A DNA stretch of 64,000 nucleotides from Anaerolineae bacterium (GTDB lineage: Bacteria > Chloroflexota > Anaerolineae > Aggregatilineales > J027), in contig JAJTXY010000001.1 of the NCBI GenBank assembly GCA_021463865.1, positions 248,001 through 312,000 of the forward strand. The letters are read 5' to 3'. The notes beneath the pieces were generated by a model. It searched no databases. It saw nothing but the letters and a program-made list of their open reading frames with translations, and had not been told where the DNA came from. This document shows, piece after piece, positions 44,483 through 54,300 of this stretch (position 1 is its first letter; each line of letters starts with the position of its first letter). A program made the position numbers and the translations under genes.

Positions 44483-45145
44483 ATGACCCGAATTTTATTA
44501 GTCCGCCATGCCGTCAATGATTTTGTCAAAACAGGCCGCCTTGCGGGGTGGACACCGGGGGTGCATCTCAATGAGGAGGGACTTGCCCAAGCCGCCGCCA
44601 CCGGAAAACGGTTGGAGGATGTGCCCATCACCGCCATTTACAGCAGTCCCCTAGAGCGTACCGTCGAAACCGCCGAAGCCATTCTCAAATATCACCCGTC
44701 GCTGAATTTGCAGTTAGAGGAAAAAATCGGTGAATTGCGTTATGGTAAATGGGAGGGCGGGGAGCTTCGCAAACTCAACCAAAAACGGCGCTGGTATACC
44801 GTGCAACATTACCCCTCGCGTATGCAGTTTCCACACGGCGAAACCATCCGTGCTGCCCAATCACGGGCGGTTGAGGTGATGGAGAAACTGGTCGAACGTC
44901 ATGAAAATGGCACTGTCGTAGTCGTTTCGCACAGTGATATTATCAAGCTGATTCTGGCTTACTACTTGGGAATGCACTTGGATATGTATCAGCGGCTGAA
45001 TATTTCACCCGCCTCGATTTCGGTGTTACTCTTGGCGGAAAACCGCCCGACGGTGGATGTCATGAACGATACCAGTCATCTGCCCAAATCCGAAGAACGC
45101 CCCCAGCCCATACCCGCGCCAGAATCAGCGTCACAGTATATTTAA
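44483..45145 (+). CDS. Histidine phosphatase / phosphoglycerate-mutase-like protein (MSMEG_4193 type)
   Basis: A protein of 220 residues. The phosphohistidine motif ILLVRHAVND, SSPLERTVETAEAIL with the conserved arginine, GELRYGKWEGGE, and the second histidine in VVVSHSDIIKLIL make it a histidine phosphatase superfamily member. The first 20 residues (RLAGWTPGVHLNEEG) fit the MSMEG_4193 subfamily found next to DUF3090 and SCO1664 genes in actinobacteria; exactly that order follows here. The C-terminal 40 residues are Pro/Ser-rich and disordered. Confidence 0.9.
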   Translation: MTRILLVRHAVNDFVKTGRLAGWTPGVHLNEEGLAQAAATGKRLEDVPITAIYSSPLERTVETAEAILKYHPSLNLQLEEKIGELRYGKWEGGELRKLNQKRRWYTVQHYPSRMQFPHGETIRAAQSRAVEVMEKLVERHENGTVVVVSHSDIIKLILAYYLGMHLDMYQRLNISPASISVLLLAENRPTVDVMNDTSHLPKSEERPQPIPAPESASQYI

Positions 45146-45167
45146 CACGCTTGCCAAAGGATGCCCT

Positions 45168-45674
45168 ATGGCCTTTTCTGAAATTGAACTGAACCCGATT
45201 GACTTTATTACACTTGGCACGGTTGGCCCCAAAGGTCGTCGCCAATTTAATATTCAGGCCGGACAGGGGTCGCAGATTGTGACACTGACCCTCGAAAAAG
45301 AGCAGGCCCGTCGTATTGCCGAAGCGATTGAAGAAATGCTGAGCGATCTCTACAAGCGCTTCCCGACCCTGATTCAACGGCGCGTCAATCTCAAAGAGAT
45401 GAATATGGAACTGCGTGATCCGGTTGAACCCCGTTTCCGCATTGCTCAAATTGGCCTCGGTTATGACCCGGTGCAAGACCTCATCATCATGGTCGCCCAA
45501 GAATTGATGGCGATTGAGGAAGGCGAAGACCCGGAACTGCTTCAGCCAAGTGTAGTGCGCTTATGGGGACGCCGGGACCTATTTGACGCCCTCTGTCAGC
45601 ATACCTTAGAAGTAGTCGAAGCTGGCCGCGCCGACCCCAAATCCAACGGACATATCATTCATTACTGGACATAG
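45168..45674 (+). CDS. DUF3090 family protein
   Basis: A protein of 168 residues. It matches DUF3090 in length and in FITLGTVGPKGRRQFNIQAG, TLTLEKEQARRIAEAIEEML and FRIAQIGLGYDPVQDLIIMVAQE; the C-terminal zinc-like CxxC of some members is absent, and here it ends GHIIHYWT. Function is unknown, but the gene is strongly linked to the phosphatase before it and the SCO1664-like gene after it. Confidence 0.92.
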   Translation: MAFSEIELNPIDFITLGTVGPKGRRQFNIQAGQGSQIVTLTLEKEQARRIAEAIEEMLSDLYKRFPTLIQRRVNLKEMNMELRDPVEPRFRIAQIGLGYDPVQDLIIMVAQELMAIEEGEDPELLQPSVVRLWGRRDLFDALCQHTLEVVEAGRADPKSNGHIIHYWT

Positions 45675-45686
45675 GGTAGGATTCTA

Positions 45687-45710
45687 AACAAGGCGCTTAA
45701 GCACCTTGTT
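45687..45710. repeat. 24-base palindrome between DUF3090 and SCO1664-like genes
   Basis: AACAAGG-C-GCTTAAGC-A-CCTTGTT is a palindrome interrupted by one C/A mismatch on each side of the centre. No T-run follows, so it is more like an operator, processing site or weak hairpin than a terminator. Confidence 0.4.
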
Positions 45711-45768
45711 GATGGTCAACCGAACCGAATTTCTTTTGAGCGAGTATTGTAAGCCGGGGAACATCATC

Positions 45769-46584
45769 ATGAGCGACGACATTCCACCCACTTCCAATGA
45801 CCAACCCGAACCGCAACTGCCCAATGATGTTCCACCATCGGATGATGATGACAATCAAGTGGTGGAAATTGAACGGGTCATGAAGTTGCTGCAACGCGGC
45901 AAGATTAAACGGGGCATGGGGCGTCTGCGCTGGTCTACCAACTATACAACGGTGGTGCAGGTCAAAGACGACGAACTTGAAACATTGGCGATTTATAAAC
46001 CCCAAAGCGGCGAGCGTTCACTTTGGGACTTCCCGGATGGCACATTGTGTTATCGGGAAGTAGCTGCTTTTGTCGTTTCGGAAGCATTGGATTGGCGGAT
46101 TGTCCCACCGACGGTGCTGCGTCAAGATGGGCCAGAGGGTGTGGGATCGCTGCAATTATTCATCCAGCACGACGCCGAAATCAACTATTTTTCGCTGGAT
46201 GACAGCTTTGTCCCCCAATTGTTGATGATGGCCCTCTTTGATTGTTTGGTCAACAATGCGGATCGCAAGGGCGGGCATGTGTTGGTAGATGCCCGGGGCA
46301 AAATCTGGGGGATAGATCATGGCATTTGTTTCCATCCCTATCCCAAACTCCGCACCGTAATTTGGGATTTTGCTGGGCAGCCGATCCCCGACGCACTGTT
46401 GCAGGATGTTAGCCGTGTGGTGGAAACTTTGTGTAACACGGCGGATGAATTGACCATCACACTGCAAAAATTACTGGAACCGGACGAAATTGAGGCAATC
46501 AATAAGCGGGGGAACCGCTTGTTGACCACCAAAAGATATCCACACCCCGGCCCCGGCCCAAGTTATCCTTGGCCCCCGGTGTGA
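45769..46584 (+). CDS. SCO1664 family protein (PI3/4-kinase-like fold)
   Basis: A protein of 271 residues from ATG 45769, with GGGGA nine bases upstream; the frame extends to 45706 but overlaps the palindrome. After an acidic disordered N-terminus (DDIPPTSNDQPEPQLPND) comes the domain: TTVVQVKDDELETLAIYKPQ with the ATP-contacting lysine, LCYREVAAFVVSEAL, MMALFDCLVNNADRKGGH (catalytic-loop-like D..N..R), and KIWGIDHGICFH (metal-binding D). These are the marks of the HipA/PI3-4-kinase-like SCO1664 family. Substrate unknown. Last gene of the trio. Confidence 0.9.
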   Translation: MSDDIPPTSNDQPEPQLPNDVPPSDDDDNQVVEIERVMKLLQRGKIKRGMGRLRWSTNYTTVVQVKDDELETLAIYKPQSGERSLWDFPDGTLCYREVAAFVVSEALDWRIVPPTVLRQDGPEGVGSLQLFIQHDAEINYFSLDDSFVPQLLMMALFDCLVNNADRKGGHVLVDARGKIWGIDHGICFHPYPKLRTVIWDFAGQPIPDALLQDVSRVVETLCNTADELTITLQKLLEPDEIEAINKRGNRLLTTKRYPHPGPGPSYPWPPV

Positions 46585-46630
46585 GGCCAATCTATTTAAA
46601 TTTTTATTTTTGACTTTTAAGGAGCAATTC

Positions 46631-47566
46631 ATGTCCATTGCGGAAGTTGCCGCTCGTATCCGTGAAAATATCCAGCAGGTGATTGTTGGCAAAACGGAAG
46701 TCATCAATCTTGCCATTGCCTGCCTATTCAGTGAAGGACATATCTTATTAGAGGATGTGCCGGGGACAGGTAAAACCACGCTGGCAAAAGCGATGGCCCA
46801 ATCCTTAGGGTGCAGTTTCCAGCGTATCCAATTTACCCCCGACCTGCTCCCCCAAGATGTCACCGGCCTCTATTATTTCAACCAAAAACAGCAAGAATTT
46901 GAATTCCGCCCCGGCCCAATTATGACCCAAATCGTGTTGGCCGATGAAATTAATCGTGCCACGCCGCGCACCCAGAGCGCCTTATTAGAAGCCATGCAGG
47001 AACGTCAAGTCACGCTGGAAAACCAGACCCATATTTTGGAACGGCCCTTTATGGTCTTGGCGACCCAGAATCCAATTGAGCTGGAGGGTACGTTCCCGCT
47101 GCCCGAAGCCCAACTAGATCGCTTCCTTATTCGTTTGTCGGTGGGGTATCCATCCGAGGAAGAAGAAAACAAAATCCTGACCCGCTACCGTTCCAATGAC
47201 CCAATGGCGACTTTGGGCGAGGTCAGCAGTCCGCCCGAAATCATGGACATTGTTGGGCAAGTGCGTGAGATCCGTGTAGGGGAGGCGGTGCAAAATTATA
47301 TCGTCAATACCATCCGCACCACTCGTGAGCAACCCGAACTCGATTTGGGGGGTAGCCCACGTGCCACGCTTGGCCTCTACCGCATCAGCCAAGCATGGGC
47401 CGCGATTGATGGCCGGAATTATGTGCTGCCTGATGATGTGAAATTCCTTGCTCCCTATGTCTTGACCCATCGCGTCATGGTCAGCCCTCAAACCGTGCTG
47501 CGTGGACGCACGGCCCACGAAATTGTGGCAGATATAGTGGATTCTGTTGCTGTTCCGGTAGATTAA
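46631..47566 (+). CDS. MoxR family AAA+ ATPase
   Basis: A protein of 311 residues from ATG 46631, with AAGGAG six bases upstream. It has Walker A EDVPGTGKTT (41-50), Walker B VLADEINRATPRTQSALLEAMQERQVT, sensor 1 FMVLATQNPIELEGTFPLPEAQLDRF and the lid domain ending SVAVPVD. MoxR ATPases act as chaperones that insert cofactors or assemble complexes, usually with DUF58 and VWA partners. DUF58 lies one gene downstream, which fits. Confidence 0.95.
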   Translation: MSIAEVAARIRENIQQVIVGKTEVINLAIACLFSEGHILLEDVPGTGKTTLAKAMAQSLGCSFQRIQFTPDLLPQDVTGLYYFNQKQQEFEFRPGPIMTQIVLADEINRATPRTQSALLEAMQERQVTLENQTHILERPFMVLATQNPIELEGTFPLPEAQLDRFLIRLSVGYPSEEEENKILTRYRSNDPMATLGEVSSPPEIMDIVGQVREIRVGEAVQNYIVNTIRTTREQPELDLGGSPRATLGLYRISQAWAAIDGRNYVLPDDVKFLAPYVLTHRVMVSPQTVLRGRTAHEIVADIVDSVAVPVD

Positions 47567-47580
47567 GAGGGAGTGCCTTT

Positions 47581-48174
47581 ATGCCATCCATTCAAGGCCG
47601 CATCATTTTTTGTGGTGAAAACCCGGAAATGAAACTCTATCGCCCCGGTACTGAGCAACTGGTCGCGCTGGCAAGTTATTGGCGCTGCACTTTTTCACCA
47701 CACGGCATCGGCAACGCTCTGGTCATCTATGTTGAATCGGACACCCCCATGCTGCAAGGCATCTATACCGATAATTTTGAGTTGGGGCGCTGGTTGGCGG
47801 ATACCTTTGTCCAGCATTTTGAAGATTTTCAAGGACGGGATTGGCCGCAAATCCAATTGACGCAGGCCCGATTTGTTCAAGAAATGGACAGCCGCCGTTA
47901 TCATCGGGTGGCGGTATACAGCACCAATGATCATCTCATTTTGACGTGGGACGAGGCCCTTGCCCAATGCCTATTCCATGTGCCGCAGTTGACAACAGGA
48001 TTAAATGGCGAGACCAAACATGATGTTTATACCGTCATCTGTCCCTGCAAAACGGGTTCGATTGTCATCAATGGGCAGGCGGTAGAGGGTCAGGTGCGGA
48101 GTGATTTGAGCGACCCCAATTGGCCTCGCTGCACCGCTTTTATGGCTTTTTCCGAGACATGGGTAGAAAAGTAG
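47581..48174 (+). CDS. Unknown protein between MoxR and DUF58
   Basis: A protein of 197 residues; GAGGGAG is well spaced before the ATG. It is soluble, with alternating strands (GRIIFCGENPEMKLY, NALVIYVESDTPMLQGIYTD, RVAVYSTNDHLILTWDEALA) and a CPCKTG motif (VICPCKTGSIVINGQ). It looks like a compact beta-rich domain. I do not recognise a family. Tight spacing (15 and 7 bases) ties it to the MoxR-DUF58 operon, where such an extra gene is not standard. Confidence 0.72.
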   Translation: MPSIQGRIIFCGENPEMKLYRPGTEQLVALASYWRCTFSPHGIGNALVIYVESDTPMLQGIYTDNFELGRWLADTFVQHFEDFQGRDWPQIQLTQARFVQEMDSRRYHRVAVYSTNDHLILTWDEALAQCLFHVPQLTTGLNGETKHDVYTVICPCKTGSIVINGQAVEGQVRSDLSDPNWPRCTAFMAFSETWVEK

Positions 48175-48181
48175 TTTTTAG

Positions 48182-49660
48182 ATGACGTTTTTACAACAGC
48201 CCACCAGCGAACGCGAAATCCAGATTTCACGGGAAAAGCGCGAAGAAGAACTCAAAGAATTATCGGCGAAGGAGTATGAACTTCACCCCGGTGATACGGT
48301 TGGGGCACTGCTCAATCATCGTTGGGTAAGCATGGCCGTACTCGCCTTCCTCATCTCCATCGCCGCCAATAATCGTGCTCTGATGGCAATGACGGCATTT
48401 ATGCTGGTGACGATCACGATTGCGTGGCTTTGGAGTCGTAATACGCTTATCAACCTAGCCTATCGCCGCAAGCTGCACCATACCCATGCCTTCCCCGGTG
48501 AAACCACTGAGGTCGAAATCACCATCGAAAACAAAAAATGGCTGCCTGTCACGTGGTTGCAAGTGCAGGATACATGGCCTACTGGCTTTCCTCCAACCCG
48601 TTCGGAGGCCATGTCCGAAAGTGAAGGCGACCCCAACACAGGTTATCTTACGAATGCCTATGCCCTACGCTGGTATGAGCGGATTCGGCGGCGCTATGAA
48701 TTAATGGCCCAGAAACGTGGGGTATATGAACTTGGCCCGGTCAATATGCTGTCGGGTGATCCGTTTGGCCTATTTGAGCGCCTCCGTACCTCTAAAGGGC
48801 GTGAGGACTATCTAATTGTCTATCCCGAAGTTAAATCGCTCGATCAACTGGGTTTCCCGCTGCATGATCCTTTTGGAGATCGGCGGGTTCAGCGGAGACT
48901 ATTTGAAGACCCTCATCGTGTGATCGGTGTACGTGATTATCAACCCCAAGATACTTTCCGCCAGATCCATTGGAAAGCCACTGCCCGTACCGGACAATTG
49001 CAAACCAAGCTGTATGAACCGACACGTGGTGCAAGCATCGTTTTGGCGGTGAATATCGCCAGCTTTGAAACGCATTGGCGTGGATTTTGGCCGGATATGA
49101 CCGAATATACCTTGATGGTTGCTGCTTCGATTGCGAAATGGGCCGTTGAGCAAAATTACGCTGTCGGGCTGATTTGTAACGGAGCATTGGCCCGTTCTGA
49201 CCAGTCGTTTCGAATTCAGCCGAGCCGACGGATTGATCAACTGTCCAAAATCCTAGAGGCGCTGGCCGGGGTCAATTATTTTGTCACGGCAGAGTTTGGA
49301 CGATTTGTTTTGCAGGAAAGCCCGCGCCTGCCGATTGGTGCAACAATGGTTATGATTACGCCGTTTATCAGTGAGATGATTGCGACTTCCAGTTTGCGCT
49401 TGCGGGACAGCGGACGGCGGGTGACGTGGGTTAATCTTGGCAAGAAGAAGGCTAACGAACTGCATGGCATCCCCATGTATCACTTACCCATCGTCTTTGA
49501 TGAGCCGGATGAGATGGAAGAGAACCTAAATAATGCACTTGTGTTGGCAACCCCGTTGACGACTGATGAGAGCCATGAAACCCCCCGGCAGCGGTTCTTG
49601 CGTCAGCTTGCCGAACAAGAAGCCAAAAAAACGCAGGAGGCCGAACATGTCAGCCCTTGA
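48182..49660 (+). CDS. DUF58 domain protein
   Basis: A protein of 492 residues. A cytoplasmic N-terminal helix (REIQISREKREEELKELSAKEYEL) precedes two membrane helices (about 45-85). Then comes a beta-sandwich (TTEVEITIENKKWLPVTWLQV) and the DUF58/VWA-like core with VRDYQPQDTFRQIHWKATAR and VLAVNIASFE. DUF58 proteins are regular partners of MoxR. The last 14 bases overlap the DUF4129 gene, so they are translationally coupled. The N-terminal cytosolic helix is longer than usual and strongly charged. Confidence 0.92.
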   Translation: MTFLQQPTSEREIQISREKREEELKELSAKEYELHPGDTVGALLNHRWVSMAVLAFLISIAANNRALMAMTAFMLVTITIAWLWSRNTLINLAYRRKLHHTHAFPGETTEVEITIENKKWLPVTWLQVQDTWPTGFPPTRSEAMSESEGDPNTGYLTNAYALRWYERIRRRYELMAQKRGVYELGPVNMLSGDPFGLFERLRTSKGREDYLIVYPEVKSLDQLGFPLHDPFGDRRVQRRLFEDPHRVIGVRDYQPQDTFRQIHWKATARTGQLQTKLYEPTRGASIVLAVNIASFETHWRGFWPDMTEYTLMVAASIAKWAVEQNYAVGLICNGALARSDQSFRIQPSRRIDQLSKILEALAGVNYFVTAEFGRFVLQESPRLPIGATMVMITPFISEMIATSSLRLRDSGRRVTWVNLGKKKANELHGIPMYHLPIVFDEPDEMEENLNNALVLATPLTTDESHETPRQRFLRQLAEQEAKKTQEAEHVSP

Positions 49661-51179
49661 TGTTCGAGTAGACGCGATAGGCCCGACTTTTAAATTCAAG
49701 CCCTCGCCGGTGGTTTGGCGGCGCGAAGCCACTTATATTCTGATGGGTCTATCGCATGTCATGTGGATTTCAGTCGTTTTGATGTGGATTCACGACTTTT
49801 TTAAGAAACAGTTTGGATCAGTCCTGCCAACTCAGATGGGGTATGCACTGATTTTCGTCGGCATCAATTTTATGCCTTCGCTGCTGCTGCGCCGCTACAT
49901 GATGCGGATGCGAAAATCGGCCTATGCCCAATTTCGTATGCTGCTGCTGGGCACATTCATTGGTTTGTTGGTCACCGTGTCCCTTATGCCCATTCTCCGT
50001 GAAACAGGCAATAGCATAGACTTAAATTTTGTCAAAGCGTTTAGTTTTTTTGGATCACAGATTCCCATCACCTTTTTTATTGCACCCTTAATCCGGTTGT
50101 TTTGGCAGCGGGCTTTTTCACTCGGACGTCTCTATATCAACATGACTGCGGTCAGTACCCAGATGCGAATAGGCATTTTGGCTTTTTTTGTTTTTGGCGC
50201 ACTGAGTTCCCGCACGGTCAGTGATCAATTTGTCGTGGTATTGCCCCTCTTTTTTACAACTTCACTACTCTCCACGGCCTTGTCCCGTTCGGTGAATCTC
50301 AAGGTCGAGGATGATACGCAACGTGCCCGATTTGGCCTGACTTGGTTTGGCTTTCTCGCATTGGTGGTGGTGGTGATCGTAACGATCGGGTTTTTATTTG
50401 CCATGTTGTTATCGGGTGTGGATCGAGAAAAGGCGTCGTGGGTTATTACGGGACTTTTGATGCTGATGTTGGTCATGGCGATGGCTCGTGTGGTCATCAA
50501 TATGTCTATGTTTGTAGGCTGTGTGGCGTTGGCGCTGGCCTTGACCATTCCCTTTGCCTATCTTGCCTCCCAAATCCTAATATCAGAGTCGGAGGAAGAC
50601 AATATCGGCTCGATTGAAGGCGGCCCAGTGGTAGATGAACCCGCGCAGGGCACAGGTGAAAATATTGTGGCCGACGTTTTTGATTTTGTTGGAACGGGTA
50701 TCGGAATCGGCTTTATATTATTGTGTGTAGTGATTCCTCTATTTTTCTGGTTGATGATGTTTTTCCTGCGCGATGCTGAATTATTCTCCGACGAGGACAG
50801 CGAACTCTTAGATCGGCGCGAGATTATGGCCGATATTCGCAAAGGGCTAGGTAACCGACTGCGGCGCATCGGGGAGGCCCTAAACCTCATGCGTCAATTT
50901 GGGGGAGGGCGTGATTTGTTGGCGGCGCTTTCGGTACGCTGGACATATTCTCGTATGGCAAGCCTTGCTGAAAAACGTGGGTTTCCCCGTCGCAAGGCTG
51001 AAACGCCGAATGAATACCGTCGTTCATTGGGTCGTGCTTTTCCCGGCGGCGAGACCGAAATCCGCTTGATTACCGATGCCTATGTTGCGGTGCGCTATGG
51101 TGAATTGCCTGAAAGCAGTGAACAGCTTAATGCCATTCGCGACGCATTTGAACGTCTGAAAGCCATTGAAATTCCCTAA
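49647..51179 (+). CDS. Multi-helix membrane protein with C-terminal DUF4129
   Basis: A protein of 510 residues from ATG 49647, where AGGAGG sits six bases upstream. Nine or so membrane helices cover about residues 30-370, with an acidic loop (EEDNIGSIEGGPVVDEP) before the last. The C-terminal cytoplasmic part (WTYSRMASLAEKRGFPRRKAETPNEYRRSL, ITDAYVAVRYGELPE) is the DUF4129 domain usually found at the end of TgpA-type transglutaminases. Here no transglutaminase domain is present. It is the last member of the MoxR-DUF58 unit. Confidence 0.85.
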   Translation: MSALDVRVDAIGPTFKFKPSPVVWRREATYILMGLSHVMWISVVLMWIHDFFKKQFGSVLPTQMGYALIFVGINFMPSLLLRRYMMRMRKSAYAQFRMLLLGTFIGLLVTVSLMPILRETGNSIDLNFVKAFSFFGSQIPITFFIAPLIRLFWQRAFSLGRLYINMTAVSTQMRIGILAFFVFGALSSRTVSDQFVVVLPLFFTTSLLSTALSRSVNLKVEDDTQRARFGLTWFGFLALVVVVIVTIGFLFAMLLSGVDREKASWVITGLLMLMLVMAMARVVINMSMFVGCVALALALTIPFAYLASQILISESEEDNIGSIEGGPVVDEPAQGTGENIVADVFDFVGTGIGIGFILLCVVIPLFFWLMMFFLRDAELFSDEDSELLDRREIMADIRKGLGNRLRRIGEALNLMRQFGGGRDLLAALSVRWTYSRMASLAEKRGFPRRKAETPNEYRRSLGRAFPGGETEIRLITDAYVAVRYGELPESSEQLNAIRDAFERLKAIEIP

Positions 51180-51328
51180 CAATTCGCTTGCCCCCCATCT
51201 TTCAGGGCTTTCTTAGATAGAATATATGTGCTGGTGTCCAATTCGTGATATTATTGGAATTGTGGTAGAGTCATGTTTTGGTGCAGTTAGTTTTGCCCCA
51301 GATAGTCAACAAGTGAGGCGATAACGTT

Positions 51329-54300
51329 ATGCCCTTTATTGAAGCCCCTACAACGTTTTACATGGGTCGTCAATATGACCCTAATGCTGGTCGCTTATCA
51401 GACGATGTGGTCTATTATGATTCGCGTGATCTCACTACCCACGCTGTCGTAGTGGGGATGACGGGCAGTGGCAAAACTGGCCTGTGCATTACGCTTTTGG
51501 AAGAAGCCGCCCTAGATGGCCTCCCGGCGATTATCATTGATCCCAAAGGGGACATCACCAATTTATTGCTAACCTTCCCCGAACTGCGTCCGGAAGATTT
51601 TGGCCCTTGGGTCAATGTGGATGATGCACGGCGGGCCGGTCTGGAACTCAGTGAATATTCCCGTGATATTTCGCAGCGTTGGCGTGAAGGGTTAAGCAGT
51701 TGGGGTATTGGCCCACAACGGATTGCGGCGCTCAAGAATGCCGCTGAATTTAGCATCTACACCCCCGGTTCGGATGCGGGGTTGCCAATTAGCATTTTGG
51801 ATGCCATGCACGCCCCGCGTGAAGGTTGGGACAGCAACGAAGAATATCACCGTGAGCGTATCCGGGGGATCACGACTGCTTTGTTGGCCCTTACCGGGAT
51901 GAAAACGCCCAATGCCGTCAACAGCCGCGAGCACGTCCTGATTTCCAACCTGTTTGAATATGCGTGGCGCGGGGGCATTGATCTCAATCTGCAAGACATA
52001 ATCGTCCAAGTGCAGCAGCCACCCTTCAATAAATTGGGGGTGCTGGATATTGACAGTTTCTTCCCAGAAAAAGAGCGCTTCAAGCTGGCGATGGAACTAA
52101 ACAACATCATTGCCTCGCCCAGTTTCCAAAGCTGGCTGCGGGGTGAACCGCTTGACCTGCAATATTTGATGTATACTCCACAAGGCAAGCCGCGCATCAA
52201 TATTTTCTATATTGCCCATCTCAGCGACGCTGAGCGTACCTTTATCATGACGCTGCTGCTAGAAAATATTCTGGCTACCATGCGTTCCATGAGTGGTACG
52301 ACCAGCCTACGCGCCATCTTGTACATTGACGAGGTTTATGGTCATCTGCCGCCCTATCCCAAGAACCCGCCCACTAAAGAACCCCTGCTGCGCTTGCTGA
52401 AACAAGGCCGTGCCTTTGGGATTGGGGTAGTATTAGCAACCCAAAACCCCGGCGACTTGGATTATAAAGGCCTCTCTAATGCTGGGACATGGTTTATTGG
52501 TCGCTTGCAGACCGAAAACGACAAGAAAAAGGTGTTGGATGGTTTGGCGACTGTTTCCAGTGCCGAAAATCAACTCAATCTTGAAACACTAGATAAGCTG
52601 ATTTCATCGGTTGACCCGCGTGTGTTTGTCATGAACAATGTGCATGACCCCGGCGGCCCGATTTTGTTGCATACCCGTTGGGCCATGTCCTATTTGCGTG
52701 GGCCACTCACCCGTGACCAAATTCGCCGTCTGATGGATCCTCGGATGAGTCAATTGACCAATCAGGCCCAATACAGCCAATCGCCTTTTGCTGCTCAATC
52801 TCAATATGGACAGCCACAGTACACCGCGCCGTATGGGACTCCCGCTTATGGACAGCAACCCCAAGCCGCGCCGCCTGCCTATGGGCAACAGCCGCCGCAA
52901 CAAGGTTTTCCGCCTGCCTATGGGCAACCACCATCGGCCACAGGCCCACAGCCAACCCTGTCACAACCCTATACCCCTGCGCCGGGTGCTGCGGGTGGGT
53001 TTACCCCACAGCCGCCCAGTGTGCCGACCTATACGCCCCAGCAGCAATATTCACCTGCGCCTGCTGGCTCAACTCTGCCGCCGATGTCATTGCCAGAAAC
53101 GCCAAATACGGGTCGGTTGGGGGTTGTTCCACCACCGCCGCCCCTGCCTGAAAACACTGGGGTCTATAACCCTGTACAATACCAACCGCCCGCCGCGCCC
53201 TTCCAAAATAACACGGCAGGTATAGCCCCGACAGGTTTCACCCCGCCGCCTGCCCCCTACCAAACCGGGGCATCGCCCTATGCAGGCCAATCCTATAATC
53301 CACCTACTGCACCCTATCAGTCTCCCGTTAATCCTTTTGCACCGCCGACTGCGCCCTATCAAGGTGGTGGAGCGCCCGTTGCACCACAATCCTACACACC
53401 GCCCACCGCACCATTTGCTGGGCAAGACGCCGATTTTAATACCGGGGTAGCTGTGCCATCGTCCAGTCGGGGCAAATCCGGCAAGTCTGCGGCGAGCAAG
53501 TCCGCTGCCAGTGGCAATACCATGTCAGTGACAGGTTTTGAGCGTGATGCTGATTTGCCACCGGGTTACAGCTTTACGCCACCAGTGATTTCGTCCACCA
53601 TCAATCAGTATTATTTACCCTCGATTGTCACCTTGCAGCAGGCTATTGCGCGTTGGGAACGGCAAATGGGCCAGCGTGCCTCGCAATTTGGGGGCAATCA
53701 GGTCGTCTATACGCCCTTCTTGCTGGCACAGGTACAGGTGCGCTATCTGGATCGCCGCTCCGGGGTCAATATGGTCGAAAACTATGCCTACTATATCCCC
53801 AATTTGGATCGTGCTGGCCTGATTCAATGGGATCAATATCGTGATCGCCCGGTGGTGCCGTCACAGCTATCCGCTGCACCCTTCCAACAAGCAGCCTATG
53901 GTGAATTATCACCCGGCATGACGGATCGGGCACGCCTGACCGCATTGAAAAATGAAGTCGTGGATTACTTAACCCGTACTGCTGGCATGACCCTTCCCTA
54001 CAATTCCACATTGGATATTTATGGCACACCCGGCACGGGTTTCCAAGATTTCCAGATGCGGGTGAATGCCGCTGCCCGTGAAGCCCGTGACGCCGAAATT
54101 GACAAAGTGACGGCGAAATATGAGGCCATTTTTGACCGCCTTGAAGAAAAAATCCGACGCGAGGAACGTGAACTGCGTACCGACCAGCAGGCCCTTCAAG
54201 ATTTGGGTCAGGAAGAGTTGTTCACATTGGGTGAAGCGGTGGTTAGCTTGATGCGTGGTCATACTGCCTATACCTTGTCCCGCGTCAGCCGTGCCCGTCG

